The notes under the pieces: model-generated
Told to the model about the DNA's origin: nothing
The model's database searches: none
What the model saw: only the letters and a program-made list of their open reading frames with translations
Shown: positions 1 through 6,827 of the stretch, one piece after another
Layout: each line of letters starts with the position of its first letter
Position numbering within the stretch: position 1 is the first letter of the stretch
DNA from: Bordetella parapertussis
Lineage (GTDB): Bacteria; Pseudomonadota; Gammaproteobacteria; Burkholderiales; Burkholderiaceae
Assembly: GCA_945901665.1 (NCBI GenBank)
Contig: CAMDLJ010000025.1
Span: 1-15,005 of the forward strand
Reading direction: 5' to 3'
Length of the DNA stretch: 15,005 nucleotides
Made by a program: the position numbers and the translations under genes

Positions 1-66
1 AGCCACAACAATGTTGAAAAATGGACGGGCTTTCGCGCCGCCGCGGGAGAGTCGGATGACGACCAT
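1..66 (-). CDS. rpsP: Ribosomal protein S16, N-terminal fragment (cut by window edge)
   Basis: Reading the minus strand from ATG at 66-64 gives 22 residues beginning MVVIRLSRGGAKARPFFNIV, the highly conserved N-terminus of bacterial ribosomal protein S16; the rest lies left of the window. S16 is a small-subunit protein that helps 16S rRNA fold during 30S assembly. A clear ribosome-binding site, GAAGGA, ends six bases before the ATG (73-78 on the plus strand, complemented), which fixes the start. A consensus -10 box upstream at 157-152 implies an untranslated leader of about 75-80 bases. In most Proteobacteria rpsP heads the rpsP-rimM-trmD-rplS operon; those genes would be beyond the window. 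The identification is secure despite the short length. Confidence 0.95.
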   Translation of the reverse strand, partial: MVVIRLSRGGAKARPFFNIVVA

Positions 67-130
67 GGTTTATCCTTCGGGTGGTGGAATTTTTTCAACG
101 TTTGAGACACGCGACTAGGCCACCCGGCCA

Positions 131-159
131 GCGACACGCTGAAAACCAAACATTATATC
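131..159 (+). promoter_or_regulatory. Candidate promoter of the GNAT-TM2 pair
   Basis: GCGACA (131-136, four of six matches to TTGACA), a 17-base spacer and TATATC (154-159, four of six matches to TATAAT). The -10 box overlaps the minus-strand TATAAT of rpsP, so the two promoters occupy the same DNA face to face. Only nine bases separate the -10 from the GNAT ATG at 169, so the transcript would have almost no leader. This is inferred from sequence only. Confidence 0.35.
152..157 (-). promoter_or_regulatory. Probable -10 box of the rpsP operon promoter
   Basis: The minus strand reads a perfect TATAAT at 157-152 in the context GGGATATAATG, about 85 bases upstream of rpsP. No good -35 hexamer is seen 16-18 bases upstream (that position falls inside the first codons of the GNAT gene). 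Between the predicted start (near 145) and the rpsP ATG there are two short inverted repeats: GGCC-ACCC-GGCC (118-129) and AGCG-ACA-CGCT (130-140). Whether they regulate rpsP is not known. Confidence 0.5.
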
Positions 160-168
160 CCCAACCAC

Positions 169-705
169 ATGACCACCCTGATTCGACCCAGCCAAGCAGG
201 CGATGTGCCCCGCCTCACCGCCATTTATGCGCACCATGTGGTGCACGGCAGTGGCAGTTTCGAGCTGATTTCACCCGATGAGCCTGAGATGGCCCGACGC
301 CGCTTGGCCGTGCTGGAGAACACCCTTCCCTATTTGGTCGCAGAGGTCGATGGTGTGGTGCTGGGTTATGCCTATGCGAACCTATTCCGCCCGCGCCCAG
401 CCTACCGCTTCTTGGTTGAAAACTCTGTTTACATCGATCACACAGCGCAAAGGCTCAACCTGGGCCGTGCCCTGATGGCCGAACTCATCCAGCGCTGTGA
501 AGCACAAGGCGCACGCCAAATGATCGCCGTGATCGGTGATTCAGCCAACCTGGGTTCCATCCGCTTGCACCAAGCCCTGGGGTTTGAGCAAGTCGGTCTG
601 ATACGCTCCAGTGGTTGGAAACACCACCGCTGGCTTGACACGGTCATGATGCAGCGCGCATTGGGCTTGGGTGACCTGACAACCCCCACCACTGAAACAC
701 CATGA
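169..705 (+). CDS. GNAT N-acetyltransferase, phosphinothricin/methionine-sulfoximine acetyltransferase-like
   Basis: A 178-residue cytoplasmic enzyme of the GNAT superfamily, resembling the PAT/Bar and MddA (YncA) branch. These enzymes move acetyl from acetyl-CoA to the amino group of small amino-acid analogues such as phosphinothricin or methionine sulfoximine; the substrate here cannot be read from sequence. Family landmarks are IRPSQAGDVPRLTAIYAHHV at residues 5-24, GYAYA at 66-70, ENSVYID at 84-90, IGDSANLGSIRLHQALGF at 122-139 and GWKHHRWLDTVMMQRAL at 149-165. Odd point: the acetyl-CoA pyrophosphate loop, normally Q/R-x-x-G-x-G/A (QGRGIG in close relatives), reads QRLNLG (94-99), with Asn in place of the first motif Gly. 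No Shine-Dalgarno precedes the ATG (CCCAACCAC). The stop overlaps the next start (ATGA at 702-705), so the TM2 gene is probably translationally coupled. Confidence 0.85.
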   Translation: MTTLIRPSQAGDVPRLTAIYAHHVVHGSGSFELISPDEPEMARRRLAVLENTLPYLVAEVDGVVLGYAYANLFRPRPAYRFLVENSVYIDHTAQRLNLGRALMAELIQRCEAQGARQMIAVIGDSANLGSIRLHQALGFEQVGLIRSSGWKHHRWLDTVMMQRALGLGDLTTPTTETP

Positions 706-1148
706 AAAACAAAACCTGGGCCGCGTGGCTCTCATTTTTGGGCGGGCCCCTGGGCTTGCATCGCTTTTATTTGCATGGCTGGGCCGATAACTTGGGTTGG
801 CTGTTGCCCGTGCCCACCGCTTTGGGGATGTATGGGGTGTCGCGAATCCAAGAATTTGGCGTGGACGATATGGCCAGTTGGTGGTTGGTTTTGCCTCTGG
901 GCATCAACATCGCTGGCTGCGCGCTCAATGCCATTTTTTATGCATTGATGAGCAAAGAAGCCTGGAACCAACGGTTCAACCCGCTGCAAGACCCCTTATC
1001 CAAGGCTGGCCAGACCAATTGGCTCACCATCATCGCAGTGGTCCTGAGCTTGTTGGTGGGGACCACGGCCCTGTTATCGAGCTTGGCCTATGGCTTTCAG
1101 CGCTACTTTGAGTACCAAATCGAAGAAGCGCGAAAAATTTCACAGTGA
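702..1148 (+). CDS. TM2-domain membrane protein
   Basis: A 148-residue inner-membrane protein. The N-terminus, AAWLSFLGGPLGLHRFYL at residues 7-24, is the signature of the TM2 domain (G-x-x-G-x-H-R-F-Y), a pair of short transmembrane helices joined by a tight turn. Further hydrophobic stretches lie at about 31-45, 60-83 and 105-131, followed by a charged C-terminal tail (YFEYQIEEARKISQ). TM2 proteins are widespread but have no agreed biochemical role in bacteria. Its ATG overlaps the GNAT stop by ATGA and it lacks its own Shine-Dalgarno, so it is probably made from the same transcript by coupled translation. It converges on folK with 76 bases between stop codons, in which I see no strong terminator. 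Confidence 0.8.
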   Translation: MKNKTWAAWLSFLGGPLGLHRFYLHGWADNLGWLLPVPTALGMYGVSRIQEFGVDDMASWWLVLPLGINIAGCALNAIFYALMSKEAWNQRFNPLQDPLSKAGQTNWLTIIAVVLSLLVGTTALLSSLAYGFQRYFEYQIEEARKISQ

Positions 1149-1224
1149 ACCATGGCGCTGTCGTGCTTCAAATGACTCACTCACAGCCATCCAAATGGGA
1201 CTAGCAATGTCGCAGGCTTTACGC

Positions 1225-1692
1225 CTACAAAGGCGTGATTTCTTGGCCTGCCACCGCAGCCCAATCGCTGGCCAGAATGCGTTCCGGCGCCAAATCTGAA
1301 AGAGGCCGCAACACAAATGCCCGCTCACGCCAACGTGGATGGGGCAGCACCAAGAACGGGCTGTAGATGACCGCTTGGCCATAAAAAATCAGGTCCAAGT
1401 CCAAAGTTCTGGGTGCATGGTGGTAGGGACGCATGCGGCCTGCGGCTTGCTCAATGCGCTGCAACTGAAACAACAGTTCGGGGGCGCTGAGTTGGGTATC
1501 GACCTGAGCCATGGCGTTGATAAAGTCTGGCCCCTGGGCTTGCCAAGGGGCCGTGCGATAAAGCCGTGATCGCAACATGCCCACCGTGGCCGGCAACTTC
1601 ATCAAATCGTCAAAGGCTTGTTCAATCTGTGTCAGTGGGTCACCCGCATTGGCCCCCAAACCGACGAATGCCCGAACCCAGTCGCGCCCCAT
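1225..1692 (-). CDS. folK: 2-amino-4-hydroxy-6-hydroxymethyldihydropteridine pyrophosphokinase (HPPK)
   Basis: HPPK transfers pyrophosphate from ATP to 6-hydroxymethyl-7,8-dihydropterin, the step before dihydropteroate synthase in folate synthesis. The 155-residue protein shows FVGLGANAGDP (9-19), YRTAPW (45-50), the signature PRTLDLDLIFYG (94-105) with the two metal-binding Asp residues of DLD, and LPHPRWRERAFVLRPLSDLAP (116-136). I chose ATG at 1692 because AAGG lies five bases upstream; an in-frame GTG at 1698 would add two residues. It starts 14 bases after the pcnB stop and closes the five-gene minus-strand run. A pcnB-folK pair is also found in E. coli. A 6-bp inverted repeat, ACGCCT-ACAA-AGGCGT (1221-1236), spans the stop codon but has no T-run. 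See the finding about a frameshift link from pcnB. Confidence 0.93.
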   Translation of the reverse strand: MGRDWVRAFVGLGANAGDPLTQIEQAFDDLMKLPATVGMLRSRLYRTAPWQAQGPDFINAMAQVDTQLSAPELLFQLQRIEQAAGRMRPYHHAPRTLDLDLIFYGQAVIYSPFLVLPHPRWRERAFVLRPLSDLAPERILASDWAAVAGQEITPL

Positions 1693-1706
1693 GACCACCT
1701 TGGCAG

Positions 1707-3230
1707 TCAGTCCGCCGCAGAGGGGGGGGTATCGGTGTCGACACGGCGACGACGGCGGCGGCGACGTTTTTTGGGCGCATCCGGGTCTTCGCTGGCGTTG
1801 GGCTCCAGCGGCACATCTGGGGCATCGGTTGGTGCCGCCCTGGGAGCGCGCGCCACGCGTTGTGGCCGGGTGGTGGCGGTGCGCAATTGGGCCAGCAAAT
1901 CTTCACGGCCGAGATCGTCGGCCAGGCTAAAGGTTTGCCACCAATCGGCCAAAGCCTCATCCACCTCGCCCACATCGGCGCGCAAGCGCATGAAATCAAA
2001 ACCCGCTCGAAAGCGAGGCTGCTCTATCAAAGAGAACGGCGCGCTGCCGCTGCGCTTTTCGAAGCGGGGTTGCATCATCCAAATTTCGCGCATATCCGCC
2101 GCCAGTTTGCCGCGCCCAGACACATCGCCAATGCGTGAATCGAAAACTTCATCAATGGCTTGTTGCAAGGCGGGAAAAGGTGGGGCCTGCTCGCGCAGCC
2201 GATCCCAAGCCTGGCGCACATCCGACCACAGAACGCAAGCGAGCAAAAAACTCGGCGCCACGGGCTTGCTTTCACCCACCCGGCGGTCGGTGTCTGCCAG
2301 CGCGGCTTTGACAAAAGCATCATCTGCACGCTCGACCACGACATCCAGCAAAGGGTAAATTCCCTTTTGCAAACCCACTGCATTGAGTTGGGCCACGCTG
2401 GCCAGGGCATGCCCCGTTTGCAGCAACTTGAGCATCTCGTCGAACAGGCGGCTTTGCGGCACCTCGGCCAGCAGGCCCACCAAGCGCTTGAGGGGTGCGG
2501 CGGTGTGGGTTTCGATCTTGAAGCCCAAAGCGCTGAGCTTGGCGGAAAAGCGCACCGCTCGGATGATGCGCACAGGGTCTTCGCGATACCGGGCAGCTGG
2601 GTCGCCAATCATGCGCAGCAGTTTCTTTTTTGCATCCTTCATGCCACCGTGGTAATCGATCACATCCCCCGTCAAAGGGTCGTAGTACATGGCATTGATG
2701 GTGAAGTCGCGCCGCGCTGCGTCTTCGTCCTGCGGTCCCCAGACGTTGTCGCGCAGCACGCGCCCGCTGGCGTCCACCGCGTGTTTCATGCCTGCCAACT
2801 CAGACTTGCTGCTGCGCTCGTTGCCCTTGACCTGTTGGGCGTCTGCGCTGTCCAGGTAAGCGCGAAAGGTGGACACTTCTATCACCTCGTGCTCACGCCC
2901 ACGCCCAAAAACCACATGCACGATGCGAAAGCGCCGCCCAATGATGAAGGCGCGCCGAAACAGGGACTTGACTTCTTCGGGGGTGGCGTCCGTGGCCACA
3001 TCAAAATCCTTTGGGGACAAGCCCATGAGCAAATCGCGCACAGCGCCGCCCACGATGTAAGCCGCAAAGCCCCGCTCTTGCAAGGTTTTGACCACTTGCA
3101 CCGCGCGTTCGTCCACCAGTTCTGAATCGATGCCGTGGACACTGGCCGCTATGACCAGGCGTTTGCCCAAAGTGGGCTTGTCGGCGGCGTCACTGCGACC
3201 GAGCAGCTTGTCGATGAATTTTTTGATCAT
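1707..3230 (-). CDS. pcnB: Poly(A) polymerase I
   Basis: PcnB adds 3' poly(A) tails to RNA, marking it for decay; in E. coli it sets ColE1 plasmid copy number through RNA I. The 507-residue protein has the class II nucleotidyltransferase head: VGGAVRDLLMG (60-70), KDFDVAT (74-80) with catalytic Asp75 and Asp77, GRRFRIVHVVFG (98-109), RRDFTINAMYYD (173-184) and RYREDPVRIIRAVRF (214-228), then the RNA-binding helical region. Retention of the long C-terminal region and overall wording point to PcnB rather than CCA-adding enzyme. The tail is low-complexity and basic, ending with eight consecutive Arg (about 489-496) and then PPSAAD. Start: ATG 3230 overlaps the HAD stop (ATGA) and gives a Burkholderiales-type MIKKFIDKLLGR N-terminus; the 60-residue upstream extension lies inside the HAD gene and is rejected. 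No Shine-Dalgarno (CCCCTCCCC precedes it), so coupling is likely. Confidence 0.93.
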   Translation of the reverse strand: MIKKFIDKLLGRSDAADKPTLGKRLVIAASVHGIDSELVDERAVQVVKTLQERGFAAYIVGGAVRDLLMGLSPKDFDVATDATPEEVKSLFRRAFIIGRRFRIVHVVFGRGREHEVIEVSTFRAYLDSADAQQVKGNERSSKSELAGMKHAVDASGRVLRDNVWGPQDEDAARRDFTINAMYYDPLTGDVIDYHGGMKDAKKKLLRMIGDPAARYREDPVRIIRAVRFSAKLSALGFKIETHTAAPLKRLVGLLAEVPQSRLFDEMLKLLQTGHALASVAQLNAVGLQKGIYPLLDVVVERADDAFVKAALADTDRRVGESKPVAPSFLLACVLWSDVRQAWDRLREQAPPFPALQQAIDEVFDSRIGDVSGRGKLAADMREIWMMQPRFEKRSGSAPFSLIEQPRFRAGFDFMRLRADVGEVDEALADWWQTFSLADDLGREDLLAQLRTATTRPQRVARAPRAAPTDAPDVPLEPNASEDPDAPKKRRRRRRRRVDTDTPPSAAD

Positions 3231-3907
3231 GGGGAGGGGAACAATTCCAAAATGGGCCAGCCTCGCTGTTGCGCCACGGCGCGCAATCGCGCATCGGGGT
3301 TGGTCGCCACCGGGTGGTTGACCTTTTCGAGCAGGGGCAAATCGTTGATGGAATCGCTGTAAAAGGTGCTGCGAATCCCTTCCCAAGTCAAACCTTGCTG
3401 TTCCAACCATTGTTGCAGACGATCGACTTTGCCACGGCCAAACGATGGCGTGCCCGCAATCCGCCCTGTCAACTCGCCGTTTTGATCCCGCTCGAGTTGC
3501 ACAGCGATCAAGGTATCAATGCCAAAAGCCTGGGCAATGGGTGCGGTGACAAATTCATTGGTGGCGGTCACGATCAGCAAACGGTCACCTTGCGCACGGT
3601 GTCTCTGCACCAAAGCCGTGGCCTCAGGCCGAATGGCAGGCTCGATCACATCGCGCATAAATGCTTGATGTGCAAGCGTGCTGGCTTGCAGGCCCCGTTC
3701 GCGCGCTGCCTGGGTGGCAAATTGCACATAGGCGTGGATGTCGAGTTCGCCTTGCTGGTATTGGCGATAAAAGGCGTCATTGCGTTGCGCAAAGTTTTCG
3801 GCATCGGTCCAACCCATGCGGGTGGTGTACTGGCCCCACGCATGGTCAGAATCCAGGGGCAAGAGGGTGTGGTCCAGATCAAACAGGCAAATAGATTCCA
3901 AACCCAT
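3227..3907 (-). CDS. HAD-superfamily phosphatase, subfamily IB (SerB-like)
   Basis: A 226-residue cytoplasmic hydrolase of the haloacid dehalogenase superfamily. All four HAD motifs are present: FDLDHT (9-14) with nucleophile Asp10 and acid/base Asp12, IVTAT (112-116), Lys160 in FGRGKVDRL, and DSIND (185-189) for magnesium. The helical cap between motifs I and II is the subfamily IB type seen in phosphoserine phosphatase and related small-molecule phosphatases; the substrate is not predictable. It starts seven bases after the hda stop, with only a weak GAAAG just before the ATG, and its stop overlaps the pcnB start. This tight packing places it in the perM-hda-HAD-pcnB-folK transcript. It could contribute a phosphatase step to serine or cofactor metabolism, but that is a guess. 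Confidence 0.85.
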   Translation of the reverse strand: MGLESICLFDLDHTLLPLDSDHAWGQYTTRMGWTDAENFAQRNDAFYRQYQQGELDIHAYVQFATQAARERGLQASTLAHQAFMRDVIEPAIRPEATALVQRHRAQGDRLLIVTATNEFVTAPIAQAFGIDTLIAVQLERDQNGELTGRIAGTPSFGRGKVDRLQQWLEQQGLTWEGIRSTFYSDSINDLPLLEKVNHPVATNPDARLRAVAQQRGWPILELFPSP

Positions 3908-3913
3908 CTTTCA

Positions 3914-4606
3914 TCAAAGTTGCTCCATCATTTCACGCACCAAGGGCACAGTGATGGCGCGTTTGCTTTGCAAGGCAAAGCGATCGATTTGATCCAACCA
4001 GTGCATCAAACTGGCCAAATCACGGCTGAAGCGGTGGAGCAAATAGTCCATCACCTCATCGCTCAAAAACAAACCTCTGGTATCCGCGTGCTGGCGCAAT
4101 ACCGAACGACGCTCAATTTCGCTGAGCAATTGCAGTTGAAACACGTGGCCCCAGGCCAAACGGGTGCGCAAGTCTTCTCGCACCGGCAAATCACTGGGGG
4201 GCATGGCGCCACTGGCCAGCACCCAGCGCTGCTGCCCATCGCTGGCCGAGGTCGCGTTGACAAACCAATTGAATGCTGCGTGTTGCTGAACGGCGTTGTA
4301 CAGGTGCACATCATCGAGCAAAACCACTTGCCAATCTTCGCAAAAGGCACCGGGTTCGGCCAACTGTGGGTCCATCCAACCCACAGAGCCCAAACCGCCT
4401 TGATCGCCCAACGCGGCCCGAACGGCTTGCAACAAATGGCTTTTGCCACAACCCACCTCGCCCCACAGATAGGTGGGCACGGGGGATCGCACTTGGCTCG
4501 ACACCCACAGCGACAAATGCTCCAAAACCAACTGGTTTTGACCCACCAAAAAATTGGTCAAGCTCGGCCCGGGCGCCAATCCAATGTCAAGTGCAATTTG
4601 CTTCAT
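3914..4606 (-). CDS. hda: Hda, DnaA regulatory inactivator
   Basis: Hda binds the DNA-loaded sliding clamp and stimulates hydrolysis of DnaA-bound ATP (RIDA), preventing re-initiation of replication. The 230-residue protein is the AAA+ domain of the DnaA family without the DNA-binding domain IV. Visible: an N-terminal clamp-binding-like hexapeptide, QIALDI (3-8); Walker A GEVGCGKS (49-56); Walker B LLDDV (96-100); a sensor-1 region around LASGAMPP; RLAWGHVFQL (about 169-178) and a C-terminal lid ending LDQIDRFALQSKRAITVPLV. Family members in gammaproteobacteria often have a degenerate Walker A; this one is intact, as is usual in betaproteobacteria. The start lies ten bases from the perM stop, with CCCCAGGC and no real Shine-Dalgarno before the ATG. 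Proximity to perM and purM matches the neighbourhood in E. coli. Confidence 0.9.
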   Translation of the reverse strand: MKQIALDIGLAPGPSLTNFLVGQNQLVLEHLSLWVSSQVRSPVPTYLWGEVGCGKSHLLQAVRAALGDQGGLGSVGWMDPQLAEPGAFCEDWQVVLLDDVHLYNAVQQHAAFNWFVNATSASDGQQRWVLASGAMPPSDLPVREDLRTRLAWGHVFQLQLLSEIERRSVLRQHADTRGLFLSDEVMDYLLHRFSRDLASLMHWLDQIDRFALQSKRAITVPLVREMMEQL

Positions 4607-4615
4607 GCCTGGGGC

Positions 4616-5680
4616 TCAACCGGTGAACAAATGGCTGGCCAAATAACGCTGACGCGCGCGGCGCAAACACACCAGCAAGATGGCGCTGGCGGGCAAGGCG
4701 ACCAACACACCCACAAAGCCAAACACCTGTCCAAAAGCCAGCAGCGCAAAAATCACCGCCAAGGGGTGCAGGCCAATGCGCTCACCCACCAAGCGGGGCG
4801 TCAGCACAAAGCCTTCCAACAATTGACCCAAGCCAAACACCACGGCCACCATCACGGCAGCCTTCCAGGCGGCAAACTGCAACAAGCCTGCCAACAGCGC
4901 CAATACCAAACCGACCCCAAAGCCCAAATACGGGATGACCACGGCCAATCCACTGAAAACCCCAATGGGCAAGGCCAAATCCAAACCGAACAGGGCCAAA
5001 CCTGCGCTGTAAAAACACGCCAAGATGACCATCACGGTCAGTTGGCCCCGCAGGTATTGGCCAAGCACCTCATCGACCTCGGCCACAAAGCCGTCAAAAC
5101 CTGGGCGCATGCGTTGCGGCACCAAGCCCACCACATGGGCCACAAAGCGGTCCCAATCGGCCAGCAGATAAAACAAAGCCACGGGAATCAAAACCACGTT
5201 GCCCACCACGGCCAAAGCGACACTGCCGCCAATGCGCAATGATGTCAGCCACCCATCGAGTGAATCTTCCACCGAGGTATTGAAATACTTGATGATGAAG
5301 GCCTTCAAAGACGCTGCATCCAAGGCCAATTCGATGCCCAACTCTTTGAGCCAAGGCGCCAAAACCGCTTGGGCCTTGAACAGCAAATCCGGCAATTGCT
5401 CTCGCATCAAGGGCAACTCTTTGGCCAAGATGGGCACCACCAGCAACATGATGGCCAATGCCACGACCAAGAACAACAACTCAACCACACCCACCGCCAG
5501 CAACACGGGCAAGGCCCCGGCACTGATGCGCAACAAGCCTTTGACCAAGGGTGACAACACATAAGCCAGCACCGCCGCGACCACAAACGGCATCAGAACT
5601 GGTGACAAGACCCACAACAACAAGCCCGCCAAAGCGATGATGGCGCTCCATGCAACAAATTGTTGTTGGTTCGGGGTCAT
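4616..5680 (-). CDS. perM: AI-2E family transporter / PerM-like permease
   Basis: A 354-residue polytopic inner-membrane protein of the AI-2E transporter family (PerM, YdiK, TqsA). About eight hydrophobic segments are visible: near residues 10-45 (two), 58-85, 150-172, 210-235, 237-262, 270-285 and 305-335. Family landmarks are [23 protein letters not shown] near the N-terminus, VIPYLGFG in the middle, and [23 protein letters not shown] followed by [17 protein letters not shown] near the C-terminus. Despite the family name, the substrate of PerM-like members is not established; sodium/proton exchange and autoinducer export have been proposed for relatives. It is first in the five-gene minus-strand run and divergent from purM. 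The ATG has no Shine-Dalgarno (GACCGACCC precedes it). Confidence 0.87.
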   Translation of the reverse strand: MTPNQQQFVAWSAIIALAGLLLWVLSPVLMPFVVAAVLAYVLSPLVKGLLRISAGALPVLLAVGVVELLFLVVALAIMLLVVPILAKELPLMREQLPDLLFKAQAVLAPWLKELGIELALDAASLKAFIIKYFNTSVEDSLDGWLTSLRIGGSVALAVVGNVVLIPVALFYLLADWDRFVAHVVGLVPQRMRPGFDGFVAEVDEVLGQYLRGQLTVMVILACFYSAGLALFGLDLALPIGVFSGLAVVIPYLGFGVGLVLALLAGLLQFAAWKAAVMVAVVFGLGQLLEGFVLTPRLVGERIGLHPLAVIFALLAFGQVFGFVGVLVALPASAILLVCLRRARQRYLASHLFTG

Positions 5681-5705
5681 GGGTCGGTCTGGTTCAGGGC
5701 AGGCT

Positions 5706-5711
5706 TAAAAT
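5706..5711 (+). promoter_or_regulatory. Candidate -10 box for purM
   Basis: TAAAAT (five of six consensus positions) 50 bases before the purM ATG, seven bases from the opposing minus-strand TAGAAT. No convincing -35 is visible 16-18 bases upstream. I could not recognise a purine-repressor operator in the 81-base gap between perM and purM. Confidence 0.3.
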
Positions 5712-5717
5712 CGTCTG

Positions 5718-5723
5718 ATTCTA
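5718..5723 (-). promoter_or_regulatory. Candidate -10 box of the perM-hda-HAD-pcnB-folK operon
   Basis: TAGAAT on the minus strand, 38 bases upstream of the perM ATG, inside CGATAGAATCA. The surrounding 20 bases recur with three mismatches upstream of the DUF3579 gene (10011-10030), also in minus orientation. No good -35 is seen, so either the promoter needs an activator or the match is coincidental. Confidence 0.4.
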
Positions 5724-5761
5724 TCGGCGCACCTTCCGACGCCTTTATTCCAATCCCCCAC

Positions 5762-6790
5762 ATGAACAAACCCCTTTCCTACAAAGATGCCGGCGTGGAC
5801 ATCGACGCCGGTGACGCTTTGGTTGAACGCATCAAACCCATGGCTGCCAAAACCATGCGCGAAGGTGTTTTATCGGGTTTGGGTGGCTTTGGCGCCTTGT
5901 TTGAAGTGCCCAAGCGCTACCAAGAGCCGGTACTGGTCAGCGGCACCGATGGTGTGGGCACCAAACTCAAGTTGGCTTTTGAGTGGGGCATGCATGACAG
6001 CGTGGGCATCGATTTGGTGGCGATGAGCGTCAATGACGTGTTGGTTCAAGGGGCCGAACCACTGTTCTTTTTGGATTATTTTGCCTGCGGCAAACTGGAC
6101 GTCGATACCGCGGCCACCGTGGTTCAGGGCATTGCCACCGGTTGCGAACAGGCCGGTTGCGCCTTGATGGGCGGAGAAACCGCAGAAATGCCGGGCATGT
6201 ACCCCCCAGGTGAATACGACTTGGCCGGGTTTGCCGTCGGCGTGGTGGAAAAATCCAAAATTCTCACTGGAGCCCTCGTGGCGCAGGGTGATGTGGTCTT
6301 GGGCCTGGCTTCTTCGGGCGTGCACTCGAATGGTTTTTCATTGGTGCGCAAGGTGATCGAACGCAGCGCCACCAAGCTGCCCGAGCAACTGGATGGGCGG
6401 CCCTTTCGCCAAGCCCTGATGACTCCGACCCGCATTTATGTCAAAGCGGTGCTGGCCGCCTTGGCCCGACACCCCATCCACGCCTTGGCCCACATCACCG
6501 GCGGGGGCTTGCTGGAAAACATCCCACGGGTTTTGCCCGAAGGGCTGTGCGCCCAACTCCAATTGGGCAGTTGGCCCCGCTCAGAACTGTTCGCTTGGTT
6601 GCAAACCCAGGCGGGTATTGACGACACAGAAATGAACCGCACCTTCAACAATGGCATTGGCATGGTGGTGGTGGTGCCCGCAGAAGCCGCTCATGCCTGC
6701 GCGGCCACACTTCGCGAGATGGGCGAGCAAGTGCATGTGGTGGGCAAGATCCAAGCACGCGGAACTGGTCCTGCGGTGCCGTTGCGCTGA
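5762..6790 (+). CDS. purM: Phosphoribosylformylglycinamidine cyclo-ligase (AIR synthetase)
   Basis: PurM closes formylglycinamidine ribonucleotide to aminoimidazole ribonucleotide using ATP, the fifth step of purine synthesis. The 342-residue protein matches the family throughout: [13 protein letters not shown] (5-17), [13 protein letters not shown] (38-50), the ATP-binding SGTDGVGTK (60-68), [68 protein letters not shown]-like [24 protein letters not shown] and [11 protein letters not shown]. The reading frame is open 34 codons further upstream, but that segment includes the perM start region; the ATG at 5762 gives the standard [11 protein letters not shown] start. There is no Shine-Dalgarno (AATCCCCCAC precedes the ATG). 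purN is not adjacent. It converges on the SirB1 gene with 37 bases between, lacking an obvious terminator. Confidence 0.96.
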   Translation: MNKPLSYKDAGVDIDAGDALVERIKPMAAKTMREGVLSGLGGFGALFEVPKRYQEPVLVSGTDGVGTKLKLAFEWGMHDSVGIDLVAMSVNDVLVQGAEPLFFLDYFACGKLDVDTAATVVQGIATGCEQAGCALMGGETAEMPGMYPPGEYDLAGFAVGVVEKSKILTGALVAQGDVVLGLASSGVHSNGFSLVRKVIERSATKLPEQLDGRPFRQALMTPTRIYVKAVLAALARHPIHALAHITGGGLLENIPRVLPEGLCAQLQLGSWPRSELFAWLQTQAGIDDTEMNRTFNNGIGMVVVVPAEAAHACAATLREMGEQVHVVGKIQARGTGPAVPLR

Positions 6791-6827
6791 GTCCTGCAAA
6801 AGCCGTGATGTCGGCCCGCACCTGTCC

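Noticed and set aside
1149..1224. Possible terminator or small gene between the TM2 gene and folK
   Set aside because: Only a 6-bp stem without T-run (1221-1236) is present and short frames here show no gene features.
2160..3125. 321-codon plus-strand open frame antisense to pcnB
   Set aside because: Shadow of the pcnB coding bias; pcnB motifs are intact across the same bases.
3231..3410. N-terminal extension of PcnB (upstream in-frame ATG at 3410)
   Set aside because: This segment lies inside the conserved HAD gene and is not PcnB-like; the ATGA overlap at 3230 gives the expected N-terminus.
3269..5242. 657-codon plus-strand open frame antisense to the HAD, hda and perM genes
   Set aside because: It spans three well-identified genes and its product is mostly His, Gln and Gly, the mirror of Leu/Val/Met/Ala codons on the other strand (CTG and TTG to Gln, GTG and ATG to His). 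It has no domain, signal or ribosome-binding site; a shadow of codon bias.
5660..5761. N-terminal extension of PurM
   Set aside because: It covers the start of perM and the divergent promoter region; the family N-terminus begins at the ATG at 5762.
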